Below, one piece after another: positions 47,937 to 57,481 of a stretch of 57,481 bases of DNA. This stretch comes from Candidatus Campbelliibacteriota bacterium (GTDB lineage: Bacteria > Patescibacteriota > Minisyncoccia > Phycocordibacterales > CSBR16-193), in contig SKHG01000001.1 of NCBI GenBank assembly GCA_007117035.1, forward strand, positions 1 through 57,481, in the 5' to 3' direction. A model generated the notes under the pieces. That model did not search any database, had not been told where the DNA came from, and was given only the letters and a program-made list of their open reading frames with translations. Within the stretch, counting starts at the first letter, position 1. Each line of letters opens with the position of its first letter. The translations under genes and the position numbers were made by a program.

Positions 47937-48179
47937 ATGTTAATAATTTATACAAAAAAAGGTTGCCCTTGGTGTGTTGGAGCTCTAAATTTTCTAAAAG
48001 AAAAAGGCCTGAAGTTCGAGGAACGAGAAGTTCTTAGCAGTAAAGAGTTTTATGAAGAGTTGGTTCTAAAATCTGGACAAAGTAAGGCACCAACAGTAGA
48101 TCTAAACGGTGAAATTTTAGCTGACACTGACTCTGAAGCGTTGGAGATATTTTTGAAAAATAAAGGGGAGTTAAAATAG
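47937..48179 (+). CDS. Glutaredoxin-like protein
   Basis: MLIIYTKKGCPWCVGALNFLKEKGL CPWC active site; APTVDLNGEILADTD. Confidence 0.85.
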   Translation: MLIIYTKKGCPWCVGALNFLKEKGLKFEEREVLSSKEFYEELVLKSGQSKAPTVDLNGEILADTDSEALEIFLKNKGELK

Positions 48180-48198
48180 GTTTCAGTTCTAAATAGTT

Positions 48199-48597
48199 CT
48201 AAATATTTTCTGTGTATATACGCAGGATTTCTTCTATTACCTCAGTAGGTGAGTATGAAGATTTTACAATAAAACCATGGATGTTTAGTTTTTTAGATAT
48301 GTTTATTATCTGATCGTTGCCTTGGTTGGTCAACATAATAACTATTATATTATCCAGAAGGTTTTCTTCGTGTGCTCTCTTCAAGGTTTCTAAGCCATCC
48401 ATCTTTGGCATAATTATATCGAGCAGGATCATATCTGGCCGAGTTTCTTTACTGAGAAGTTTCTCAATCATTTCCTCACCATTTTTAGAGCAAATAACAT
48501 TGATGTCTTGTTGCTTTAGTTTTTTGGAGTAAATATCCAGCACGAAATCTTCATCATCAACAAGAAACACTGTCTTTGGTTTTTTAGAATTATTCAT
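48199..48597 (-). CDS. CheY-like single-domain response regulator
   Basis: TVFLVDDEDFVLDIYSKKLK; MILLDIIMPKMDGLETL. Confidence 0.92.
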   Translation of the reverse strand: MNNSKKPKTVFLVDDEDFVLDIYSKKLKQQDINVICSKNGEEMIEKLLSKETRPDMILLDIIMPKMDGLETLKRAHEENLLDNIIVIMLTNQGNDQIINISKKLNIHGFIVKSSYSPTEVIEEILRIYTENI

Positions 48598-48732
48598 AAT
48601 TATTTTAGTTACCTCTTATTATTTATAGTACTCCCTTCTTTTATTTTTAAAAGAGAAGTTGTACACAGTTCACTTTTTAAGCAGTGAAGAAATTTAAAGA
48701 GTCTGTTACTATAGTGTTACTAAACAAGAACA

Positions 48733-49038
48733 ATGTTTAAAAGGTTTCAAAGAAATACTGAGGATTTTACCTGTACCCACTGTGGTTTAGAGGTTTTAGG
48801 TGATGGGTATACTAACCACTGCCCAGAATGCTTGTGGAGTCAACATGTGGATGTTAATCCTGGTGACAGAGCGTCTGTTTGTGGGGGATTGATGAGACCA
48901 ATTGGGTTAGAGACACATAAAGGCAAACAGAGGGTGGTTCAAAAATGTGAAGTTTGTGGTTTTTTGAATAGAAACAAGCTGAATTCTAAAGATAATCAAG
49001 AAACAGTCATTAAGTTGTCCACATCTTATACACTTTAA
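48733..49038 (+). CDS. RNHCP-type zinc-ribbon protein
   Basis: FKRFQRNTEDFTCTHCGLEV...YTNHCPECLWSQHVD...CEVCGFLNRNK. Confidence 0.85.
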   Translation: MFKRFQRNTEDFTCTHCGLEVLGDGYTNHCPECLWSQHVDVNPGDRASVCGGLMRPIGLETHKGKQRVVQKCEVCGFLNRNKLNSKDNQETVIKLSTSYTL

Positions 49039-49084
49039 TCTTTTTGTTCTCTACTCAGACCTGTTAAGCTTAATACTGTGTTGA

Positions 49085-49104
49085 GGCGCTGGGAAACCGG
49101 CGCC
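49085..49104 (+). promoter_or_regulatory. 5'UTR hairpin with GAAA tetraloop
   Basis: GGCGCTGG-GAAA-CCGGCGCC, 31 nt before an ATG. Confidence 0.6.
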
Positions 49105-49135
49105 AAAACATTTTATAAGTTAACCAATTTATCCT

Positions 49136-49312
49136 ATGGATGAGAACACAAATCCAAATCCAGCAACTCCAGTAGGAGATGACAACGAAGGACAAGCTAC
49201 ACCAGCAGAGGATGTTGTTGTAGATCTTGAAGGGGGAGACACTGCAGGAGACGCTCCTGCAACTCCTGCTGAAGGTTCTGAGGAGCCTGAGGCTGAAACA
49301 CCAACAGTCTAG
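49136..49312 (+). CDS. 58-aa acidic Pro/Ala/Glu-rich hypothetical protein
   Basis: MDENTNPNPATPVGDDNEGQATPAEDVVVDLEGGDTAGDAPATPAEGSEEPEAETPTV; absent from the ORF track (too short); followed by own terminator. Confidence 0.6.
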   Translation: MDENTNPNPATPVGDDNEGQATPAEDVVVDLEGGDTAGDAPATPAEGSEEPEAETPTV

Positions 49313-49327
49313 TAATTGTTGTGTTAA

Positions 49328-49363
49328 AAAACAAAAACACCCGGAGTTCGGGTGTTTTTGTTT
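49328..49363 (+). terminator. Intrinsic terminator
   Basis: ACAAAAACACCCG-gagtt-CGGGTGTTTTTGT. Confidence 0.85.
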
Positions 49364-49415
49364 GGATGAATTAAATTTTGTGATAAGATAGATTAGTTCA
49401 TTGATTATGAATTTT

Positions 49416-49486
49416 GCGGGTATAGTTTAGTGGTAGAACGACTGCCTTCCAAGCAGTAGGCGGGGTTTCGATTACCCCTACCCGCA
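49416..49486 (+). tRNA. tRNA-Gly (anticodon TCC)
   Basis: Acceptor GCGGGTA/TACCCGC, anticodon stem ACTGC-CTTCCAA-GCAGT. Confidence 0.93.
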
Positions 49487-49490
49487 CAGT

Positions 49491-49512
49491 AAAATCCCCG
49501 AAAGGGGATTTT
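49491..49512 (+). terminator. Intrinsic terminator after tRNA-Gly
   Basis: AAAATCCCC-GAAA-GGGGATTTT. Confidence 0.85.
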
Positions 49513-49779
49513 CTTATAAAAAACATAAAACACATCCTTTTTAGTTTAAACATCTTGAAATATAATTATTTTATAAAAACCAAAAGTGACAAAACTTCGA
49601 GGTGTGGAGTTTCTAATTAATAGTATGAGGTTTAAAAAGATAAGATAATGTAATGTGATATAGTATATACACACTTTGGTTTTTGAATGTTATCTATAGT
49701 TTTAAAAAGTAGTTTAAAATAACATTTTGAGTTACTAGTTTTGTTGATTAATGGTTAGAAAGTTAATGTTTAATAATAT

Positions 49780-51405
49780 ATGTTAAGAGCAAATGAAATA
49801 CCTGGTGATGTGCCTAAAGATCAAAAAGAAGTATATTTTGATAAAAAGACCAAGCAAGAATCTCTTGCTGATGAAATGTTTCAGGAGTTACCGTTTGCTG
49901 AAGACTCTAAGGAACTCATCGATATAGCCAGAGATTATCTTTCTAGAGTTTCTTTGGTTCAAGAAGAGAGTCAAGATGTTGAAACAGAAGAGTTGCAAAA
50001 GTCTAAAGATCGTATTGAAGAAATTAAAATAACACAAGACACCAGACTAAATCTGGTGGATGAAAGAATCGAGAATCCATTTGCTGATCTTGATAAAGAG
50101 AGTTATGAAGAACTTGAAAGAGTTGGCGTACTTGCTTCAGAGGATGTTGGTACCTGTAGAGAGTTGTCTAAAGTATTGGCTGAATTTGAAAAAAAGTTAG
50201 AAGAGCAGGGGTCTTTAACCTCCGAGCAGAATGAGTACTACTCTCGTTTGCAGGACCTTACTCAAAAATATGATAAATATATTGAGTCTACTTTATTGGA
50301 GAAACAGGCTGAGTTTGAGGAAAAGAGACAGAAAGTGAGAAACAATGTTACCGAGCACTATAAAAAAAGACTTGAAGAGTTGGAAGAAAAGATAAAAAAC
50401 CTTGAGCCTGAAAATCAGGTTGTGGAAAAAACTGAAGATTCGAACCTAAAACAAGAAGAGTTTGAGGAAAAAATTAGACAAGAAAGGGCAGAGATAATAA
50501 AAAGCACCCAAGCAGAGGTTCAGTCTTTGAAAGATAGGCAAGAGAAAGCTCTCGAAGTGATTGAGCGTGTCACAGGATCTAGTGATCCTGAAAGAGATTT
50601 TGTTGATGATCTTTTGGAACTAGAAAAAAACGATAAAAATGATTACAAAGAGGTGGTGGACAATCTTCGTTCAGTTCTTATTCGATCCATAAAGGATGGT
50701 GATAAAGACGCACCGTCTAGTCCTAGAGAAATAATTCCGTGGAAAGGTAATAAGCATACATATCCATATATCACAACGATTAAACATCTAGAAAATGATG
50801 CACTTGTCGCAGAAGCCCTAAAAGATGCAATCTCGGAAGGAGATAAGCACGCTACACAGATTCAGAAAATGCTAGAGAGGGTAATAAATAACAACAAGGT
50901 TTTGTATAAACTTATTGGAAGAGAATGGTCTAAAGCTAAACAAGGAAAGAAATCTCAAAGAGGACAGCTTTATGTTGCTTTTGATTTAAGACAGAAAAGA
51001 GAGTACGAAGAGGCAAGTAAAAAAGAAGCAGAAAGGCGTGAAGAATTAGATACCAAGTATCGTGCTCGTGAAGAAGAGATATCTGCTGTAGCAAACAAAG
51101 AAGGTGGCCTTAGGGTTACTGTGCCTACATTTAAGCCTGTTTTCTCAGCTAAAGAGGGTAGACGGATACTGAAAGAAATTGGTTACAAAGAAGGCGCAGT
51201 TCGGCTTGAGAAATTTAAAACACCTAGAAAGAATACAGAGATGGTTCGTGTTGTTGAGGTTTCTGGAGATTTAAATGATAAAGATATACGAAAAGGTCAA
51301 GTATCTACTCCAGATTTAAGACAGTTCCCACACTGGCTAAATGAACAGTATGGTTTTAAAAGCATACCTTGGTCAGAGGAAGAAGTAGTTTCTAGTAGTA
51401 GTTAA
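49780..51405 (+). CDS. Large coiled-coil hypothetical protein
   Basis: 541 aa, E/K-rich heptad-like regions and a globular-looking C-terminus. Confidence 0.75.
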   Translation: MLRANEIPGDVPKDQKEVYFDKKTKQESLADEMFQELPFAEDSKELIDIARDYLSRVSLVQEESQDVETEELQKSKDRIEEIKITQDTRLNLVDERIENPFADLDKESYEELERVGVLASEDVGTCRELSKVLAEFEKKLEEQGSLTSEQNEYYSRLQDLTQKYDKYIESTLLEKQAEFEEKRQKVRNNVTEHYKKRLEELEEKIKNLEPENQVVEKTEDSNLKQEEFEEKIRQERAEIIKSTQAEVQSLKDRQEKALEVIERVTGSSDPERDFVDDLLELEKNDKNDYKEVVDNLRSVLIRSIKDGDKDAPSSPREIIPWKGNKHTYPYITTIKHLENDALVAEALKDAISEGDKHATQIQKMLERVINNNKVLYKLIGREWSKAKQGKKSQRGQLYVAFDLRQKREYEEASKKEAERREELDTKYRAREEEISAVANKEGGLRVTVPTFKPVFSAKEGRRILKEIGYKEGAVRLEKFKTPRKNTEMVRVVEVSGDLNDKDIRKGQVSTPDLRQFPHWLNEQYGFKSIPWSEEEVVSSSS

Positions 51406-51511
51406 TTTCTCTAAAAGATAAAACTGATTAACAAAAAATATTTTTGAATAAAGTCTTTTTTGTCTAAGGTTCAATTAGAAATTATTAAAATACTTTGTTC
51501 TGTTATACACA

Positions 51512-51549
51512 AAACAAAAAACTCGGGTTTATCCGAGTTTTTTGTTTTT
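51512..51549. terminator. Intrinsic bidirectional terminator
   Basis: AAACAAAAAACTCGG-gtttat-CCGAGTTTTTTGTTT. Confidence 0.85.
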
Positions 51550-51570
51550 CCTCTAGAGAAAAAAGTGAAA

Positions 51571-51843
51571 TTATTTCACTGCGTCTTTTAGACCTTTTGC
51601 TGCTTTGAATTTAGGAACATTCATTGCTGCAACTTGAATAGTCTCACCAGTTCTTGGGTTTCGAGCTTCTCGTGCCTCTCTTCTTCTAACTGAAAAAGTT
51701 CCTAGACCTGAGATTGAAACATCCTCTCCTTGTTTTAGTGTGTCGATAATTGAGTTGATAAATGTCTCAACGATCTCTTGTGAGTCGGTTTTTGTACCTC
51801 CGACTTTTTCGTGGATCTTCTCTACAAGCGCTTGTTTATTCAT
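51571..51843 (-). CDS. hup: HU/IHF-family DNA-binding protein
   Basis: MNKQALVEKIHEKVGGTKTDSQEIVETFI...GLGTFSVRRREAREARNPRTGETI. Confidence 0.96.
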   Translation of the reverse strand: MNKQALVEKIHEKVGGTKTDSQEIVETFINSIIDTLKQGEDVSISGLGTFSVRRREAREARNPRTGETIQVAAMNVPKFKAAKGLKDAVK

Positions 51844-52007
51844 AGAAAAATTTTTTTACTTATAATAAGCTGACTCGACCAGTGAATGTCTTACAGATGA
51901 TTATTCATCATCCATATCAGCTCCTAATATTATACCCTAAAGTGATATTTTTCGCTACAACCTAAGGGTTTTAAGCTTAAATATATTTTAGTTCGAGTGT
52001 AGTTTAT

Positions 52008-53543
52008 CTATCGAGCGTAATCAGTAATTCGACTCTCGCGAATCAGAGTAATTTTTATTTCTCCAGGATACTTTAGTTCGTTTTCAATTCTTAACGCAAT
52101 CTGTCGGGCTAGTTTTTTAGCTTCAAGATCTGAACATTTCTCTGGAGTAACGAACACTCTGACTTCACGTCCAGCCTGAATAGCGTAGGACTTTTCAACT
52201 TCAGAGAACGAAGTAGCAATAGTTTCGAGTTCTTTGAGTCTTTTTAGATAGTTTTCGACGGTGTCTCTACGAGCTCCAGGTCGGCTACCAGAGATTGAGT
52301 CTGCCACCTGAACAATAATAGATTCCATTGTTTCGTAAGGATATTCCTCATGATGAGCTTGCATAGCTTTTATAATTTCCTCGCTAGCATTGAATTTTTG
52401 CAGTATTCGACGTCCGATTTCGACATGAGTACCAGCAACCTCGTGATCCATTGCCTTACCGATGTCATGAAGTAGGGCACCTGCTTTGGCTACAGCGACA
52501 TTAGCACCGAGTTCTTCAGCCAACATACCAGCAATGTGTGTCATCTCAATTGAGTGGTTCAAAACATTTTGTCCGTAACTAGTTCGGAAGTACAGTCGAC
52601 CAAGGATTGAGACAAGACGTGGATCTAGGTTGTACACGCCACATTCATAAACAGCCTGCTCACCCTTTTCTTTGATTATTTTGTTTATCTCTTCTTTTGC
52701 TTTTTCAACCATCTCTTCTATCTTTGCTGGTTGGATTCGACCGTCCAAGATTAGGTTTTCAAGAGCAATTCGAGCAATCTGTCTTCTAACTGGGTCAAAT
52801 GATGAGATGGTGATGGCTCCAGGAGTATCATCAACAATTATTTCAACACCAGTAGCCCTTTCAAAAGCCTTTATGTTTCTACCTTCCTTACCAATAACCT
52901 TACCTTTTATTTCGTCAGATGTAATCGAGACTGTGGTGGACATCATATCTGAAGAAACTGAGTTTCCTAGACGATGAATAGCTGTTGTTAGTATCTCTTT
53001 AGCTCGATCCTCAAGTTTTTCTTTTCCAGAGTTCTCGAGTTTTTGCATACGAACCATAATATCTTCCTCGGAAGTCATCTCAATCTGTCGCAGAAGTTCT
53101 TCTTTAGCTTGTCCTTGAGACAAAGAAGCTATTTTTTCTAGAGCTTTAACTTGCTCAGATTTTATTTTATCTGCGTCTAGTCTTACATTTTCAGCCTCTT
53201 CAATCTTACTTTTTATATGATTTTCTTCTTTATCCAAGTCTATCTGTCGCTGATCTAGTAGTTCTTCTTTTCTTATTAAACGAGCCTCGGTCTTTTTACC
53301 CTGCTCTTCTTTTTCTTTTATTTCTTGTCGACTCTCTTCTACTATTTTTTCAGCCTTCTTTTCGGCTTCTTCTGTTAGTCTTTTTGACTCATCTCGAGCC
53401 TCCAAGATCATCTGCTTTATTTTTAACTCAACTGAACCTCTTTTCCCTAAAGAGATTATCCAGCGTAAAAAATATCCGCCAGTAATTCCAACTAGAAAGA
53501 AGGTGCCCAGTAGGAGAATTAGTGTTAGTGTTTGAATTTCCAT
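52008..53543 (-). CDS. rny: Ribonuclease Y
   Basis: N-terminal TM, coiled coil, KH (GRNIKAFERATGVEIIVDDTPG), HD (LLHDIGKAMDHE). Confidence 0.97.
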   Translation of the reverse strand: MEIQTLTLILLLGTFFLVGITGGYFLRWIISLGKRGSVELKIKQMILEARDESKRLTEEAEKKAEKIVEESRQEIKEKEEQGKKTEARLIRKEELLDQRQIDLDKEENHIKSKIEEAENVRLDADKIKSEQVKALEKIASLSQGQAKEELLRQIEMTSEEDIMVRMQKLENSGKEKLEDRAKEILTTAIHRLGNSVSSDMMSTTVSITSDEIKGKVIGKEGRNIKAFERATGVEIIVDDTPGAITISSFDPVRRQIARIALENLILDGRIQPAKIEEMVEKAKEEINKIIKEKGEQAVYECGVYNLDPRLVSILGRLYFRTSYGQNVLNHSIEMTHIAGMLAEELGANVAVAKAGALLHDIGKAMDHEVAGTHVEIGRRILQKFNASEEIIKAMQAHHEEYPYETMESIIVQVADSISGSRPGARRDTVENYLKRLKELETIATSFSEVEKSYAIQAGREVRVFVTPEKCSDLEAKKLARQIALRIENELKYPGEIKITLIRESRITDYAR

Positions 53544-53694
53544 AATTAAATAATTACTGAGTAGACTTTTTTGTGCTCGAGTACATTACCTTTTAGGCAT
53601 AAAAACACATTAAGACAACTCTCAGAAAATCCAGAGATATTTTTCTGACTTTTTGCCTGTTTATAGAGAGGTATGGAATTTATCCAAGCATTCT

Positions 53695-54273
53695 CTATTT
53701 TGCTGAATAGATTTTGTCTATAATTCCGTATTTAAGCGCTTCTTCTGCACTCATGAAAAAATCTCGGTCTACATCTTTTTCAATCTGCGCTAGAGATTTT
53801 TTAGTGTTTCTGGATAGAATCTTATTCAGTTTGGCCCTAGTGTTTATTATGTGCTTGGCTGTGATCTCGATATCTGAGGCTCTTCCCTCAGCTCCGCCCC
53901 AAGGTTGGTGTATCATTACTTCTGAGTTTGTCAGAGCAAATCGCTTACCCTTGGCTCCTGCCGAAAGAATAATTGCGGCACCTGAAGCTGCAATCCCGAC
54001 ACAAACAGTCGAAACATTGTTTTTTATGTGGTTCATTGTGTCTAGCATTGCTAGTGTTGCTGTGACTGAACCACCTGGTGAGTTTATATATATCTGAATA
54101 TCTTTCTTAGAGTTCTCTGATTCTAAGAAAAGTAGTTGAGCAATTACTAGGTTAGCTGTGTTGTCGTCAATCGGACCACCTAGAAAGATAATATGATCAC
54201 GCAAAAGACGCGAAAATATATCGTATGCTCGCTCACCGAACTGTGATTTTTCTATTACTGTTGGAATTAACAT
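53695..54273 (-). CDS. clpP: ATP-dependent Clp protease proteolytic subunit
   Basis: [61 protein letters not shown]. Confidence 0.97.
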   Translation of the reverse strand: MLIPTVIEKSQFGERAYDIFSRLLRDHIIFLGGPIDDNTANLVIAQLLFLESENSKKDIQIYINSPGGSVTATLAMLDTMNHIKNNVSTVCVGIAASGAAIILSAGAKGKRFALTNSEVMIHQPWGGAEGRASDIEITAKHIINTRAKLNKILSRNTKKSLAQIEKDVDRDFFMSAEEALKYGIIDKIYSAK

Positions 54274-54374
54274 ACTTAAAACGGAGTTAGTAAACTATAT
54301 CAGAAAGAGAAGTTGAAAACAACGCCTTCCTGTACCAGTCATTAATATCTTTAGACAAAAAAGGCTAAAAAATC

Positions 54375-55451
54375 CTATTTATTAGCCTTTTTTTCATCTA
54401 CACCTTCGGACTCAAGACTTTTCAAGACTTCTTCATTGGCTAGTTGGCTAATAACAAATATTCTAATTTGTTCAGGATTTGCTTTTGGATAGTGTTCCAT
54501 TAAAGTTTTGGTTTGTTCTTCAACAACTGCGTTGTCTGGATCTATGTTTTCTTTCTGAACAATTGCGTTTAGAGTTAATTGCATTTTTGCCCTGTTTTCA
54601 GCTTGAGGACGCCACTCTGTTTTAAGACTTTCTTCTGTTTTTTTAATCTGAGACAGATAATCCTCAAATGATAGACCTGCGTGTGAGACATCGTGTTTTA
54701 GGCGATCAATCATTTTAGCCAACTCTTCTGAGATAATCAGTTCCGGTATTTCCATCTCTGTCTTTTCCATAATTTTCTCAATTATAGATATTCGATGTTT
54801 TTCAATTTCCTGAATCTGTTTTTCTTTTCCGATTCCTTCTTTAATGCTTTTTCTTAGTTCTTCTACTGAAGAATATTCGCCTAAAGTTTTGACTGTCTGA
54901 TCATTAATCTCAAACTTTTCGTCATTGTTTTCTTTAGATTTTGATTGTTTTAGTCTTTCAAAAACCTGATCTATTTCAGAATCCTCAACTTTCACTTCTT
55001 TAGTCCTCGGATTATTTTTTTTGTTCTCAGCCCCTGCGATTTTTTTGTAATCAGGTAGCTTAACTTCAGGAATTAAAGCCACTTTTATTATATATTCTAG
55101 AGGGTTGTCTGGTGCCAGCTTAGTTATACTTACTTCTGGAGAGCCGATTGGGTAAATCTGAAAGTGTCTAATCAACTCAGGATACTCATTTTGTAGGACT
55201 TTTTCAGCCATCTCTTGTAAAAGGGCAATCTGGCCAATGTGTTTTTCAACCATATCATCAGGAACCTGCCCCTTTCTGAAGCCATCAATCTCTAATCCTG
55301 TTTTTAGTTCTTTAATTACTGCAGATTTTTGTTTTAAAAGTTCTTCGTAAGCAATTGAACCGGAGATTACTGCTTCTCCTTTTTCTTTCTTTAGTTCTGG
55401 GTCTTTACTCATAATGTTTTTTTCTTCAGTTTCTTTATTATCTTTTGTCAT
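54375..55451 (-). CDS. tig: Trigger factor (peptidyl-prolyl isomerase family)
   Basis: LKTGLEIDGFRKGQVPDDMVEKHIG; C-terminal chaperone region; ATG 55451 likely start. Confidence 0.88.
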   Translation of the reverse strand: MTKDNKETEEKNIMSKDPELKKEKGEAVISGSIAYEELLKQKSAVIKELKTGLEIDGFRKGQVPDDMVEKHIGQIALLQEMAEKVLQNEYPELIRHFQIYPIGSPEVSITKLAPDNPLEYIIKVALIPEVKLPDYKKIAGAENKKNNPRTKEVKVEDSEIDQVFERLKQSKSKENNDEKFEINDQTVKTLGEYSSVEELRKSIKEGIGKEKQIQEIEKHRISIIEKIMEKTEMEIPELIISEELAKMIDRLKHDVSHAGLSFEDYLSQIKKTEESLKTEWRPQAENRAKMQLTLNAIVQKENIDPDNAVVEEQTKTLMEHYPKANPEQIRIFVISQLANEEVLKSLESEGVDEKKANK

Positions 55452-55581
55452 AGTCTTGCAGTTTAACTTTTTTTGTTTCATGTGGCAACACAAAAAATAT
55501 CTCTTTTTATTAATCTAGATGGTAAAACCAACAGGATTTCAGGTCTGATGGTCATAAAGACGATATGTTTTAAACATTTCG

Positions 55582-55854
55582 TTAGTATTGGGAAACATCA
55601 TCCACCTCTCGTTCGATTTCTTCTGGGTCAATCTCTTCTAACTCTATTTCAATTTCACTTACTTCACCTTCATTTGTAGGTTCACTTTTTTGTTGATTAA
55701 AAAAGTACACACCACCTACTATAAGCACTATTATTATTAAGATAATACCGATTATGGGACCAGCTGGTTTGTATTCACCACTATCTTCAAATCCAGATTC
55801 TGTTGGTTCAATGTTATCTGTACTGTTTTCAGGCTTGTTTTGTTTCTCGTTCAT
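55582..55854 (-). CDS. Small single-TM hypothetical protein
   Basis: 90 aa, TM (GPIIGIILIIIVLIVGGVYFF), acidic C-terminus. Confidence 0.6.
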   Translation of the reverse strand: MNEKQNKPENSTDNIEPTESGFEDSGEYKPAGPIIGIILIIIVLIVGGVYFFNQQKSEPTNEGEVSEIEIELEEIDPEEIEREVDDVSQY

Positions 55855-55998
55855 AATTTATTAGGTTAGTTGATAATATTATTAATAAAAAACCATAGTT
55901 CTTGGTCATATAATAACCTATTTTCTCAGTTTTGTGATATATAACAAACACACAAGTCGTTTACTTGTTCTTTTGTAAGAGATTTACTCTCTTAATTT

Positions 55999-56898
55999 TT
56001 AGATCACCTCAAAAGATATATTTATCTCTTCTATCTCTTCGAACTGTTCAAGAGTTTTTCGAATCTGGGCTTCGGTTATTTCTCTAGCACATTTCTGCTG
56101 AGGAAAACCGGACAGGTTAATTTCTGCAACGTTACCATCAATTGATATCGAAATAACCTCGTTTAGTTCACGGATAAAACTGTTTGGTCTAAACCCTTCT
56201 CCTCCGGTGTGATTTGTTAAACTTTGAGGGCTTGAATATGAAGAAAGGGTGTGTAGAGTGTCAAGAATTAAGTCTTCGGTTATCGGAATTGACGTTTGTA
56301 TAGATTTTAAAGTTTGTGCTTCTAAACATTGATCTCTGAAATGTTCAACTCCTACTTCTTGAATCAGTTTTCGGAGATTATCATTATGTGGGTGGTAATG
56401 AGATACTGATCGTGTCTGACAATCACTGTCTGCAATTTGCCAAATTCTATTTTGTTCATTTTCTTGATGTGTTAGTGTAAGGTTTATGTTTCTCTGACGC
56501 GTATGATCATACGGCGTTCGTTCGGTTATGGTTATAACTGCTACAAATTTTCCTTCTGAAGTTTCTTTGATGTTTTCTTCTAAAATTTCTACCTCTTTTA
56601 ATTTAAAAACTGTGCAAGTTAGTAATCTGTTGAAATTTTTAGTTTCTCTCGTTTCTTCAATTTTTCTGTGAAAGTCTTCGGTAACTCGATTGTCTCGGGG
56701 TGCAATATTATCTGTTCCTGAGCCAATGAAGTTTGAAAAAAGATCTTCAAGCATCGTTCGTATCTCGGCTTGTTCTAATGGGCGTGCGTCATCTGACCTG
56801 TTTAGTAAAAACCAAATAGAGACCCCCGCTAAAGCAATAACAGTAAAGCTGATAAGTATATAAAAGATAGGATGTTTTTTTTGTGGTATTTTATACAT
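55999..56898 (-). CDS. Membrane-anchored hypothetical protein
   Basis: 299 aa, N-terminal TM. Confidence 0.65.
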   Translation of the reverse strand: MYKIPQKKHPIFYILISFTVIALAGVSIWFLLNRSDDARPLEQAEIRTMLEDLFSNFIGSGTDNIAPRDNRVTEDFHRKIEETRETKNFNRLLTCTVFKLKEVEILEENIKETSEGKFVAVITITERTPYDHTRQRNINLTLTHQENEQNRIWQIADSDCQTRSVSHYHPHNDNLRKLIQEVGVEHFRDQCLEAQTLKSIQTSIPITEDLILDTLHTLSSYSSPQSLTNHTGGEGFRPNSFIRELNEVISISIDGNVAEINLSGFPQQKCAREITEAQIRKTLEQFEEIEEINISFEVI

Positions 56899-56953
56899 AG
56901 ATATTTTTAATTATATTTTTTATTATACTATAAAACACTTTACTTTATGTATA

Positions 56954-56991
56954 TTATTGTGGATAAAGTTATTTTAAGTTATCCACAATAA
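56954..56991. promoter_or_regulatory. Inverted pair of DnaA boxes
   Basis: TTATTGTGGATAA-agttattttaag-TTATCCACAATAA, perfect 13-bp inverted repeat between divergent genes. Confidence 0.6.
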
Positions 56992-57045
56992 CAATTTAAC
57001 TTTTAGAGGATATACTTAATATATATTATTAAACGTAATTTCATA

Positions 57046-57481
57046 ATGATTTCTCCATTAAATAAATTAAAGTTAGGCAACCTTTTTGGTTTTTGTGTCG
57101 CATTTTTTCTGTTACTCGCTTTTTCTTTCTTAACCGTCAACGATGTTCATGCTGGTGCACCAGATTTAGATAATCCTGAGCATTATGAAGTACTTGAGGT
57201 AAGTGAGTATAAGATTTCTCAAAGGAATTATTATCATAGGTTTTTATGGAGATGTATATCCTCTGGATCTACTATTTCAATAAGTATATGTTGGTGGGAG
57301 CCGAATGTAATTATAGACCCAACTTTAAGAAATGGTTTCGGGTATTTTGAGTGGAGGCAGTATGATCGGGATTTTTTAGACTCTATATATGGAATATGGA
57401 ACAATGAAACACAAAGGTATGACTATGTCTATAGAGACGATTTTGATTGGGATAGTTATGATTGGAATGATCCGTTCCCTG
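57046..57481 (+). CDS. Secreted hypothetical protein, truncated by the window edge
   Basis: ATG at 57046, open to the end; signal peptide MISPLNKLKLGNLFGFCVAFFLLLAFSFLTVNDVHA; aromatic/Asp-rich mature region. Confidence 0.65.
   Translation, partial: MISPLNKLKLGNLFGFCVAFFLLLAFSFLTVNDVHAGAPDLDNPEHYEVLEVSEYKISQRNYYHRFLWRCISSGSTISISICWWEPNVIIDPTLRNGFGYFEWRQYDRDFLDSIYGIWNNETQRYDYVYRDDFDWDSYDWNDPFP

Noticed and set aside
55474-55490. parS-like TGTTTCATGTGGCAACA near the tig start
   Set aside because: It carries an extra base relative to the 16-mer and lies alone near coding sequence; likely chance.
1-57481. CRISPR array, transposase, integrase-flanked island, rRNA operon
   Set aside because: No spaced repeat array, IS-like inverted repeats with transposase, or rRNA segments seen by eye; the XerC/D-like gene looks like a housekeeping recombinase.

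Overview
The window is ~57 kb of AT-rich bacterial chromosome. Its gene content and order look like a Patescibacteria/CPR (Parcubacteria-like) genome; this is inferred from gene families, not from a database search. Contents: (i) a replication-origin neighbourhood (dciA-like, dnaN, dnaA, rpmH, rnpA, yidC, khpB/jag); (ii) housekeeping genes (holA, polA, tsaE, ruvC-yebC-ruvB, pbp1A, rsmA, uvrD/pcrA, comM, pnp, rpsO, xerC/D-like, cca, HU, rny, clpP, tig); (iii) a long minus-strand type IV secretion-like operon (~17.6-29.5 kb) with a VirB2/TrbC-type pilin, two VirB4-type genes, PrgI/VirB3-like and VirB6-like proteins; (iv) four tRNAs (Arg-TCG, Gly-GCC, Pro-TGG, Gly-TCC); (v) many small secreted or acidic hypothetical proteins. 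The most notable non-coding signals are: (a) a ~1 kb gene-free region (44061-45050) with seven parS-like 16-mers, i.e. a candidate chromosomal centromere; (b) a large multi-helix RNA candidate (9774-10000) between ruvB and pbp1A, whose closing helix competes with a terminator-like hairpin (riboswitch-like layout); (c) a perfect 13-bp inverted pair of DnaA boxes between divergent genes (56954-56991); (d) a GNRA-capped hairpin in front of an unlisted 58-aa acidic ORF (49085-49312). No CRISPR array, transposon or rRNA was seen.
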